Below are positions 25,256 through 32,583 of a stretch of DNA of 35,518 nucleotides, piece after piece. Numbering within the stretch: the first letter of the stretch is position 1; every line of letters starts with the position of its first letter. Position numbers and translations under genes: made by a program. The notes under the pieces were generated by a model that saw only the letters and a list, made by a program, of their open reading frames with translations, made no database searches and had not been told where the DNA came from. The DNA is from Mesorhizobium sp. LSJC280B00 (lineage in GTDB: Bacteria; Pseudomonadota; Alphaproteobacteria; Rhizobiales; Rhizobiaceae): assembly GCF_000502835.1 (NCBI RefSeq), contig NZ_AYVL01000033.1:3939-39456 (forward strand). The letters are read 5' to 3'.

Positions 25256-26019
25256 AGGAACCCCCCATCGACGATCAGCATCTGCGCGGTCAGCATGCGT
25301 GAGGCATCCGACGCCAGGAACAGCACGGTGCCGACAATGTCTTCCGGCTGCATCACCTCTTTGATGCACTGTTTGGCGACATGAGCGGCGAGCGCTTCTT
25401 CGGTGACCCAGAGCTTTCTCTGCCGCTCGGTGATCACCCAGCCGGGCGCGATCGCGTTGACACGGATGCCGTCGACGCCGAGCTTGCCGGCAAGACCCTT
25501 GGTGAGACCGACGATGCCGGCCTTGGCGGCGGTGTAGGCCGGCATATCGGGATGGTTGATGAGAAACGACGTCGAGGTGAAGTTGATGATCGAGCCGCCG
25601 CCGGCCCGCTTCATGCCCGGCGCCACCGCCTGTGCGCTGAAGAAATGCGGGCGCAGGTTGATGGCATGGTTGTTGTCCCAGAACTCCACCGTGACGTCTT
25701 CGACGGCATGACGGTCATCCTGAGCGGCATTGTTGACCAGCACGGTCACGTTGCCATGCGCCTCGGCGGCTTTGGCGATTGATACCCGCAATGCCTCGAT
25801 GTCGCGTATGTCGGTCTTGAGATAGAACGGCCGCCGGCCGAGCTCCTTGTCTAACCGATCGGCCAGCGCCAGGCTCGGACGGTCGGCGATATCGATGAAG
25901 GCGACCTTTGCCCCCTGGCGGACAAAACCTTCGGTCAAGGCAGCACCAATGCCGGAGCCGCCGCCGGTGATCAGCACCGAAGCGCCTTCGAGGTCGGCAA
26001 AGCGTGCCGATGGCATCAT
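25252..26019 (-). CDS. SDR-family dehydrogenase, probable D-galactose 1-dehydrogenase
   Basis: This is a 255-residue classical short-chain dehydrogenase. The nucleotide loop is TGGGSGIG (18-25). Asp43 in FIDIAD after the second strand favours NAD. NNAA is at 96-99 and the catalytic set is Ser149 or 151, Tyr162 and Lys166 (YTAAK). The C-terminus is the usual MLIVDGGFL. As first gene before dgoK, dgoA and a lactonase it most likely oxidises D-galactose (or L-arabinose or D-fucose) to the lactone. The substrate is inferred from the operon. GGGAGA sits 7 bases before the ATG. A candidate promoter and operator lie at 26062-26127. Confidence 0.82.
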   Translation of the reverse strand: MMPSARFADLEGASVLITGGGSGIGAALTEGFVRQGAKVAFIDIADRPSLALADRLDKELGRRPFYLKTDIRDIEALRVSIAKAAEAHGNVTVLVNNAAQDDRHAVEDVTVEFWDNNHAINLRPHFFSAQAVAPGMKRAGGGSIINFTSTSFLINHPDMPAYTAAKAGIVGLTKGLAGKLGVDGIRVNAIAPGWVITERQRKLWVTEEALAAHVAKQCIKEVMQPEDIVGTVLFLASDASRMLTAQMLIVDGGFL

Positions 26020-26061
26020 GAAATTCTCTCCCGGTCCAATGATCGCGGTCGGCCGGCGCGC

Positions 26062-26089
26062 ATCCTATCCAGCCATGTCGGGCGGGCAA
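26062..26089 (-). promoter_or_regulatory. Candidate promoter of the galactose-oxidation operon
   Basis: On the minus strand TTGCCC (26089-26084), a 16-base spacer and TAGGAT (26067-26062) lie about 43 bases before the dehydrogenase start. Confidence 0.35.
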
Positions 26090-26104
26090 GGGCGAAAGAG
26101 TGGA

Positions 26105-26127
26105 TTGTCAGGACTTATGTCCGACAA
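26105..26127. promoter_or_regulatory. Candidate operator upstream of the galactose-oxidation operon
   Basis: TTGTC (26105-26109) and GACAA (26123-26127) flank an inner perfect dyad GGAC-TTAT-GTCC (26111-26122). It is 15 bases upstream of the putative -35. Arms of the TTGTC/GACAA type suit FadR-like GntR regulators, but no regulator gene is adjacent. Confidence 0.4.
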
Positions 26128-26151
26128 AAGGCCGCACGGGCCGCCGATCGA

Positions 26152-27954
26152 TCAGTTGCCCAGCCGGACGCGGTACAATTCGACGGCGGCTCCGCTGGTC
26201 CCGGCAACCGGCTCAAGCCATTCCGGCACGCTGCCGCGCATCAGCCCGGCAAGAAAGCCTGCCGGCGCCTTGGCTGCGAGGAGCTTGCTTTCGGCGCTGC
26301 CGGGGCACAGCGCGACGAGGCCGACGTGATGATCCGCCACGACCGTCCTGGCATCGGCATCAGACCCAAGGAAGGCATCGAGCGCCAGCAGGTTGCCGGC
26401 GACATTGCGATGATAAGGCCCAGCGAAGACGCGATGTCCGGAATAGGCCAGGATAGGCGATCCGAGATTGGAAATTGCCAGTACGGTGGTGCCGGGCAGG
26501 CGGCCGAGTGCCGCAAAGGAGGCCATGCGCTGGCAAGCGACATCGGTGCCGTCGCCATTATCCGCCGTGGTGTTGCTGTCGTCGAAGGCTACCGAGGTCG
26601 CCGCGGCAGCCCCAGTCCAGACCGCATTCACCGAAACCAGCCAGACGGCAGCCATGCGCAGCGCCACCCCGCGCGACGCGCTGGCCTCGGCCCGTTGACG
26701 CCATTTGGCAATCCAGGCGGCAAGCGGGATGACGGCGAAGGCGATCGAGAATGTCGAACCGCGTACCTGCCAGGCGCTGACGATGAAGGCCACGACAAGC
26801 AGCGCGCCGACAAGGCTGTCCTGCCGCCGCCAGCCACCGCGGCCAAGGCGAAGCGCCATCAGCACGAGCGCAATGAGCGGCGTGGCATAGCGCGCCACCA
26901 CCCCGGCCGGATCTTCAGCGAGCAGCTTGAACAGCGATTGCGCCTCGTCGATGTGATCAAGCCATAGCTCCTTGAGGCGCGGATCGAGGTTGGCGTAGGG
27001 CGCTGCCAGGCATTGTGGGAACAACAAGACGACGACAGCGCCCAATAGCAGGGCAAGCAGGCCAAGTGAGGCGATGCGCCGTTGGCGCGTGCGGCCGGCC
27101 GGCTCGATCGACGCTATCGCCGCAAGGCCGGTTCCGGCAATCGCCGCGACGACGAACTGCACGGTCGAAAAGGCGTCGCATTGCGCCTGACCCCAGGCAG
27201 ACGGCGCAATGGTGGCGACAAAGACGAGAGCGGACACGCCGGCAAAGCCGAGGCCGAAATCCCTGGCGATCAGCCTCTCGCCATTGGCGCCGAGGGCGAA
27301 CAGCATGGCGACAGAGGCGCCGATGGTGGCCACATAAGGGGCGGTCTCCATACCGACCGCCAGCATCAATCCGGCGCACAGGCCGGAGAGCAATGCCGCC
27401 GGCCTGCGCATTGGCGCTTCAAGCAATAGGCTCAGGCTGGCCATGCTCAGCATCAGCTGGATATTGTGGTGATCGAGCGCGCCAGGCGAAAAAATGCCAA
27501 TGAAATACAGTGCGGCAGCGCCGACCACGACAGCGGGCAGCACGGCGCTGTCACCGGCAAAGCTGCGTGCGGCGCGGGCGGTGAAAAACACGGTCAGGCA
27601 GAAGAGCAGCGTCGGCCACAGCACTTGCGCAACATTCTCGGCAAAGGCCGCGCTGCCGGTCAGGGCCGATACGGCGATGATGATGGCGGCGATCGGCGCA
27701 TCGACCAGCCGCGACCAATGCATGACGAAACCGCCTTCCAGGCCCATCCTGTACTGGTGCAGATCGAACCAGCCCTGGCTGGCCAGCATGTCGCGAACTT
27801 CGACAAGGCGCAGCAGATTGTCGTTGTCGCCGCCGGCATTGGTCAATTCCGGGAAGCCGGCAAGGGCATTGACGGCAAGTGCCGGCAACGTGGCAAGCAG
27901 CGCCAGCGCGATATCGGACCTCCAAATGGAGGCGCCATCGTCGGCTGTGCTCAT
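26152..27954 (-). CDS. Polytopic GT-C/STT3-like membrane protein
   Basis: The product is 600 residues, with about 11-12 hydrophobic segments up to about residue 480, then a soluble C-terminal part of about 120 residues. Features recalling the oligosaccharyltransferase STT3/AglB group of GT-C enzymes are an acidic pair in the first external loop (GGDNDNLLRL, 41-50), a PxG-like segment ending GGFVMHWSRLVDAP (74-87), and FSPGALDHHNIQLML (155-169), the likely second metal/DXD-type site. The C-terminal region contains SNLGSPILAYSGH and AGPYHRN. The ATG at 27954 (AAGG upstream) is preferred to longer in-frame starts that lack hydrophobic sense. It is divergent from a GT2 and GtrA pair. Transfer of a lipid-linked sugar to an envelope acceptor is plausible; the WWD catalytic motif of true OST was not seen. 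Confidence 0.75.
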   Translation of the reverse strand: MSTADDGASIWRSDIALALLATLPALAVNALAGFPELTNAGGDNDNLLRLVEVRDMLASQGWFDLHQYRMGLEGGFVMHWSRLVDAPIAAIIIAVSALTGSAAFAENVAQVLWPTLLFCLTVFFTARAARSFAGDSAVLPAVVVGAAALYFIGIFSPGALDHHNIQLMLSMASLSLLLEAPMRRPAALLSGLCAGLMLAVGMETAPYVATIGASVAMLFALGANGERLIARDFGLGFAGVSALVFVATIAPSAWGQAQCDAFSTVQFVVAAIAGTGLAAIASIEPAGRTRQRRIASLGLLALLLGAVVVLLFPQCLAAPYANLDPRLKELWLDHIDEAQSLFKLLAEDPAGVVARYATPLIALVLMALRLGRGGWRRQDSLVGALLVVAFIVSAWQVRGSTFSIAFAVIPLAAWIAKWRQRAEASASRGVALRMAAVWLVSVNAVWTGAAAATSVAFDDSNTTADNGDGTDVACQRMASFAALGRLPGTTVLAISNLGSPILAYSGHRVFAGPYHRNVAGNLLALDAFLGSDADARTVVADHHVGLVALCPGSAESKLLAAKAPAGFLAGLMRGSVPEWLEPVAGTSGAAVELYRVRLGN

Positions 27955-28084
27955 ATCAGGACCTTTGGAAGGAATACGGTGCGGTTTAAACCTAGCCTTA
28001 ACAGCTTCAATAAATAGTAAAGCCGCCCGAGCGAGGCCGGCGCTTGAGCGGTCAGGGGCCTCACAGGGCATCCGGAGACGAAAA

Positions 28085-29092
28085 ATGCCACAAGAAGTGC
28101 GCCATGAGCCGAGCATCGCCGTGCTCCTGCCTTGCTACAATGAGGAGCTGACGATCGGCGAAGTGGTGCGGCGCTTTCGCGAAACGCTGCCTGCCGCCGC
28201 GATCTATGTCTACGACAACAATTCGCGCGATCTGACGGCGCTCCGAGCCCGCGCCGCCGGCGCCATCGTGGTGCGCGAGCCGCGCCAGGGCAAAGGCAAT
28301 GTCGTGCGCCGCATGTTCGCCGACATCGAGGCCGACATCTACCTGATGGCCGACGGCGACGGCACCTATGCGCCGGAGGACGCGCCGCAACTGATCAACA
28401 CGCTGCTGACCGAGCGCTCCGACATGGTGGTGGGCACCAGGCGCGGCGTCGCCAACGACGCCGGCAGGACAGGCCACGCCTTCGGCAACCGCATCTTCAA
28501 CAGCCTCTACAAACGTTTGTTCGGCTCGGACTTTACCGATATCTTCTCGGGTTACCGCGCCTTCACCAGGCGCTTCGTCAAGAGTTTTCCCGCCGTTTCC
28601 GGCGGTTTCGAGATCGAGACCGAAATGTCGGTGCACGCCTCGCAGCTCAAATTGCCGGTCAGCGAGATCGGACTCGACTATGGCCGCCGGCCGGAAGGCT
28701 CCTCGTCGAAGCTGTCGACCTTTCGCGACGGCGCGAAGATCCTGTGGATGTTCGCCATGCTGATGAAGGAGACGCAGCCGCTGCGTTTCTTCGGCGCTTT
28801 TTCGGTGTTCTTCCTGGCATCAAGCCTGTTTCTGATGGCGCCGGTGCTGATCGAGTTCGCCGAAACCGGGCTTGTGCCGCGCATGCCGACCTGGGTTCTG
28901 TCGGTCGGCCTGCTGCTGCTGTCGATGCTGGCGGCGGTGACCGGGGTGATCCTCGATTCGGTGTCGCGCGGCCGCGCCGAGCAGAAGCGCATCTTCTATC
29001 TGTCGATGCCTTCCGGTCGCGTCGAACGTGAACGTGCAAGCGCGCTCGCGACTTTGAAGGCCGGACCGCGCAAGACCCCGCGCGCGGCCTAG
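28085..29092 (+). CDS. GT2 glycosyltransferase, DPM1/GtrB-like, with C-terminal membrane segments
   Basis: The product is 335 residues. The N-terminal GT-A domain begins SIAVLLPCYNEELTIGEVV, has the nucleotide-sugar DXD region in YLMADGDGTYAPED, and FGNRIFNSLYKRLFGSDFTDIFSGYRAF and GGFEIETEMS as in dolichyl/polyprenyl-phosphate sugar synthases. Two hydrophobic helices (about 240-262 and 272-297) anchor it in the inner membrane. It would load a sugar from a nucleotide donor onto undecaprenyl phosphate. It is followed after 8 bases by a GtrA gene. GGAGA precedes the ATG at 28085; longer in-frame starts lie in the opposite gene's coding region. Confidence 0.88.
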   Translation: MPQEVRHEPSIAVLLPCYNEELTIGEVVRRFRETLPAAAIYVYDNNSRDLTALRARAAGAIVVREPRQGKGNVVRRMFADIEADIYLMADGDGTYAPEDAPQLINTLLTERSDMVVGTRRGVANDAGRTGHAFGNRIFNSLYKRLFGSDFTDIFSGYRAFTRRFVKSFPAVSGGFEIETEMSVHASQLKLPVSEIGLDYGRRPEGSSSKLSTFRDGAKILWMFAMLMKETQPLRFFGAFSVFFLASSLFLMAPVLIEFAETGLVPRMPTWVLSVGLLLLSMLAAVTGVILDSVSRGRAEQKRIFYLSMPSGRVERERASALATLKAGPRKTPRAA

Positions 29093-29099
29093 AGCCTAG

Positions 29100-29474
29100 A
29101 TGGGACGCCTCGCCCGCTTCATTGTCGCCGGCGGCATCGGCTTCGTCGCCGACGCGGGTGCGCTTTGGCTGGTGCTGGCGGCAACGCCGCTTGGCCCCTT
29201 GGCAGCCCGCATCATTTCGATCGGTTTTGCGCTGTCCGCCACCTGGCTGATCAACCGCCACCTGACCTTCTCGCCTTCCAGCCGGGGCATCGCGCATGAG
29301 GGCGCCCGCTACGGCGGCGTCGGCATTGCCACCAGCGTCGTCAATTATCTCGTCTATTGCGTCATGTTGTTCGCACTGCCGATGGTGTCGCCGCTCATAG
29401 CCCTTGCGGTCGCCTCGCTGGTCGCCATGGCGCTGTCCTTCCTCGGCTATTCCAAGCTGGTGTTCGACCGCTGA
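29100..29474 (+). CDS. GtrA family membrane protein
   Basis: This is a 124-residue protein with four predicted membrane helices and the GtrA pattern: GRLARFIVAGGIGFVADAG at the start, ATWLINRHLTF in the middle and SLVAMALSFLGYSKLVFDR at the end. GtrA proteins are thought to move undecaprenyl-phosphate-linked sugars across the inner membrane. That fits the GT2 gene 8 bases upstream and the GT-C protein across the divergent promoter. Full length for the family. Confidence 0.9.
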   Translation: MGRLARFIVAGGIGFVADAGALWLVLAATPLGPLAARIISIGFALSATWLINRHLTFSPSSRGIAHEGARYGGVGIATSVVNYLVYCVMLFALPMVSPLIALAVASLVAMALSFLGYSKLVFDR

Positions 29475-29571
29475 AGGCACATCGCGTTGGGATCTGCGCC
29501 AAGCGAAGCGCAGCCTCATCATGACCTTGGCCGATTGGCAGAGGCCGCCGATTTCCTTATATCGCTGTCGT

Positions 29572-29672
29572 CGATGCATCGGCCCGAAAAATCGGAATCG
29601 ATTTTCGGAAAGCACGATGCATGGATTCAAGAAATGTTGGAGCGTACTTTGTGCGTCCAAGTGGATCGCTCC
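29572..29672. repeat. Palindromic element in the gshB leader
   Basis: In series: the self-complementary CGATGCATCG (29572-29581) with a partial second copy ACGATGCAT (29614-29622), a dyad CCGAAAAATCG (29584-29594) with CGATTTTCGG (29599-29608), and GGAGCG (29639-29644) with CGCTCC (29667-29672). It ends about 10 bases before the gshB ribosome site. It differs in sequence from the other repeat elements here and looks like another rhizobial intergenic repeat. Confidence 0.65.
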
Positions 29673-29692
29673 AAGTGCGCCGGAGAGCTGCC

Positions 29693-30634
29693 ATGCCCCT
29701 GAAAGTCGCCGTCCAGATGGACCACATCTCCACCGTGTCGGTAGCCGGCGACACGTCGTTTGCACTGTCGCTGGAGGCGCAGCGGCGCGGCCACCAATTG
29801 TTCCACTACACGCCCGACCGGCTGTCGCTGCGCGACGGCAAGGTGTTTGCCCGTATCGAGGCGATGCAGGTCCGCGACGAGAAGGGCAATCATTATTCGC
29901 TGGGCGAAGAAGTCCGCACCGATCTTTCGGAGATGGACGTCATCCTTTTGCGGCAGGATCCGCCCTTCGACATGAACTACATCACCACCACGCATATTCT
30001 CGAGCGCATCCATCCGAAGACGCTGGTGGTCAACGACCCGGCCTGGGTGCGCAACAGCCCGGAAAAGATCTTCGTCACCGAATTTCCCGACCTGATGCCG
30101 GACACGCTGATCACCAAGGACCCTCTCGAGGTCGCAGCCTTCCGCAAGGAGTTCGGCGATATCATCGTCAAACCGCTCTACGGCAATGGCGGCGCCGGCA
30201 TCTTCCACCTGCACGAGGCCGACCGCAACCTCGCCTCGCTGCTCGAAATGTTCGACCAGTTGTTCCGCGAACCCTACATCGTGCAGCGCTACCTCAAGGA
30301 GGTGCGGGCTGGCGACAAGCGCATCATCCTGGTTGACGGCGAGCCTGTCGGCGCCATCAACCGGGTACCGGCCGAGCATGATTCCCGCTCCAACATGCAT
30401 GTCGGCGGCCGCGCCGAAAAGACCGAGCTGACGGCGCGCGAACGCGAGATCTGTGCCCGCATCGGCCCCGCGCTGAAGGAGCGCGGCTTCATCCTTGTCG
30501 GCATCGACGTCATCGGCGACTACATGACCGAGATCAACGTGACCTCACCGACCGGCATACGCGAAGTGCAGCGCTTCGGCGGCGCCGACATCGCCAGCCT
30601 ATTTTGGGATGCCGTCGAGGAGAAGCGCAACTAG
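29693..30634 (+). CDS. gshB: Glutathione synthetase
   Basis: This 313-residue cytoplasmic ATP-grasp ligase joins gamma-glutamylcysteine and glycine. It opens LKVAVQMDHISTVSVAGDTSFALSLEAQRRGH as in prokaryotic GshB. It has LLRQDPPFDMNYITTTHIL, VNDPAWVRNSPEKIF, the ATP-binding KPLYGNGGAGIF, RGDKRI-like AGDKRIILVDGEPVGAINR, and the metal site TEINVTSPTGIREV. The length is standard. The ATG at 29693 follows GGAG at good spacing; an upstream ATG at 29621 would lie inside the palindromic element. It stands between GtrA and comM on the same strand with a 218-base leader. Confidence 0.97.
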   Translation: MPLKVAVQMDHISTVSVAGDTSFALSLEAQRRGHQLFHYTPDRLSLRDGKVFARIEAMQVRDEKGNHYSLGEEVRTDLSEMDVILLRQDPPFDMNYITTTHILERIHPKTLVVNDPAWVRNSPEKIFVTEFPDLMPDTLITKDPLEVAAFRKEFGDIIVKPLYGNGGAGIFHLHEADRNLASLLEMFDQLFREPYIVQRYLKEVRAGDKRIILVDGEPVGAINRVPAEHDSRSNMHVGGRAEKTELTAREREICARIGPALKERGFILVGIDVIGDYMTEINVTSPTGIREVQRFGGADIASLFWDAVEEKRN

Positions 30635-30802
30635 CGTACATTGCTTCTGGAAGCGGCCGCGTTCCGGACCATTGCAGCCGTGGCGCTCAGCTGTTCCCCA
30701 AATGTTCTTGCCTTCGCCGGAAATCTGTGGTTGTCTCCGGTGACGCCGTTCGCGGCATGATCGCAAAGGCTTGGGGCAAAAGCCTGCATCCGGGGTGAAG
30801 AC

Positions 30803-32332
30803 ATGGTGGCGCGGGTTCGCACGGTTGCTTTCCAGGGCATCGAGGCCGTGCCGGTCGACGTGCAGGTGATGATCGCGCCGGGCAAGGTCAACATGCACAT
30901 CGTCGGGCTGGCCGACAAGGCTGTAGCCGAAAGCCGCGAGCGGGTGCAGGCAGCGCTGCATGCATCCGGCCTGTCGATGCCGTCGAAGAAGGTCACCGTC
31001 AATCTGGCACCCGCTGACCTGCCCAAGGAAGGCAGCCACTACGATCTGCCGATCGCCCTCGGGCTGATGGCGGCGCTCGGCGCCATTCCGGGCGACATGC
31101 TGGCCGGCTATGTCGTGCTTGGCGAATTGTCGCTCGACGGAACCATCGCCGCGGTGGCTGGCGCGCTGCCGGCGGCAATCGGTGCCAACGCCGAAGGCAA
31201 GGGCTTGATCTGCCCGTTCGCCTGCGGGCCGGAAGCGGCCTGGGCCGGCAAGGACTTCGACATATTGGCGCCGCGCAGCCTGATCGCCATCGCCAATCAT
31301 TTTCGCGGCACGCAGGTTCTGTCACGGCCGGAAGCCGGCATCCATGCCGCGGCGCGCGACCTGCCCGACCTTGCCGACATCAAGGGCCAGGAGACCGCCA
31401 AGCGGGCGCTGGAGGTGGCGGCCGCCGGCGGCCACAATCTTTTGATGGTCGGACCGCCGGGGTCGGGAAAGTCGATGCTGGCGCAGCGGCTGCCGTCGAT
31501 CCTACCGCCGCTGGCGCCCAGGGAATTGCTCGAAGTCTCGATGATCGCCTCGGTGGCCGGCGAACTCGGCGAAGGAAAACTCACCGACCGGCGGCCGTTC
31601 CGCGCGCCGCATCATTCGGCCTCGATGGCGGCGATGGTCGGCGGCGGGTTGCGCGTACGGCCGGGCGAGGCTTCGCTCGCCCATCACGGCGTGCTGTTCC
31701 TCGACGAGTTTCCCGAATTCTCGCCGCAGGCGCTCGATGCGCTGCGCCAGCCGCTCGAGACCGGCGACTGCATGATCGCGCGCGCCAATCATCGCGTTAC
31801 TTATCCGGCACGTATCCAGCTGGTCGCGGCGATGAACCCGTGCCGCTGCGGCATGGCCGGCGAGCCCGGCTATCGCTGCCTGCGCGGCGACCGCTGCCGC
31901 ACCGACTACCAGGCGCGCATTTCCGGCCCGCTGCTCGACCGTATCGATCTCAGGATCGAGGTGCCGGCGGTCTCGGCCAGCGATCTGATCCGGCCGGACC
32001 GGGCGGAGAAAAGTGCCGCCGTCGCACTACGTGTTGCCCGCGCCCGTACGATCCAGCGCGAGCGCTTCGAGCGGCTCGGCGCGACCGCCACCACCAACGC
32101 CCATTGCTCGCCGTCAGTCATCGAGGAGATCGCCATGCCCGATGCCGCCGGCCTGTCGCTGCTGAGGGATGCCAGCGAAAAGCTCGGCTTTTCCGCGCGC
32201 GCCTATCACCGCGTCTTGAAGGTGGCGCGGACCCTGGCCGATCTCGAGGCCAGCGAGACGGTCGGCCGCATTCATCTGGCCGAAGCGATTTCGTACCGCA
32301 TGAGCTCGGAGCGGATGGCGCAGGCGGCGTAG
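30803..32332 (+). CDS. comM: ComM/YifB family Mg-chelatase-like AAA+ ATPase
   Basis: The product is 509 residues. An N-terminal Lon-protease-like ChlI fold (about 1-170; HIVGLADKAVAESRERVQAAL and GELSLDG) precedes the AAA+ core with Walker A GPPGSGKS (217-224), FRAPHHSASMAAMVGGG and Walker B VLFLDEFPEF (297-306). A C-terminal helical Mg-chelatase domain ends it (LDRIDLRIEVP, SARAYHRVLKVARTLADL). A cysteine cluster (CRCGMAGEPGYRC...RC) is typical of the family. ComM acts as a hexameric helicase promoting branch migration in natural transformation in other bacteria; its role in rhizobia is not established. It is convergent with glcB across a repeat element. Confidence 0.94.
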   Translation: MVARVRTVAFQGIEAVPVDVQVMIAPGKVNMHIVGLADKAVAESRERVQAALHASGLSMPSKKVTVNLAPADLPKEGSHYDLPIALGLMAALGAIPGDMLAGYVVLGELSLDGTIAAVAGALPAAIGANAEGKGLICPFACGPEAAWAGKDFDILAPRSLIAIANHFRGTQVLSRPEAGIHAAARDLPDLADIKGQETAKRALEVAAAGGHNLLMVGPPGSGKSMLAQRLPSILPPLAPRELLEVSMIASVAGELGEGKLTDRRPFRAPHHSASMAAMVGGGLRVRPGEASLAHHGVLFLDEFPEFSPQALDALRQPLETGDCMIARANHRVTYPARIQLVAAMNPCRCGMAGEPGYRCLRGDRCRTDYQARISGPLLDRIDLRIEVPAVSASDLIRPDRAEKSAAVALRVARARTIQRERFERLGATATTNAHCSPSVIEEIAMPDAAGLSLLRDASEKLGFSARAYHRVLKVARTLADLEASETVGRIHLAEAISYRMSSERMAQAA

Positions 32333-32338
32333 CGTTTT

Positions 32339-32542
32339 CCCTCCCCCTCGAGGGGAAGGTGGCCGCGAAGCGGCCGGGTGGGGTCGCCGGTGAGACGCTC
32401 GGCCTGTCGCATTTCGAAACCGACCGAGGTGCGGAGCGTTGCGATGCTCCTCCTAAGGCGCACCGTCAGAATTGGGTTGGCGCACTGCATTGGCGACCCC
32501 ACCCGGCCCTTCGGGCCACCCCCCCTCAAGGGGGAGGGAGAC
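32339..32542. repeat. Composite palindromic intergenic element, copy 2
   Basis: The left module has CCCTCGAGGG, then the hairpin GGCCGC-GAA-GCGGCC and GGGTGGGGTCGCC (to 32387). The right module is its inverse (GGCGACCCCACCC, GGCCC-TTC-GGGCC, CCCTCAAGGGGGAGG; 32492-32540). About 105 bases lie between, including a short GAGCGTTGCGATGCTC dyad. It occupies the space between the convergent comM and glcB stops, where it may serve as a bidirectional end structure. Confidence 0.8.
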
Positions 32543-32583
32543 GCCGGCGCTTACCCTTGGCCGGCGTGCATCGTGCTTTCGGT

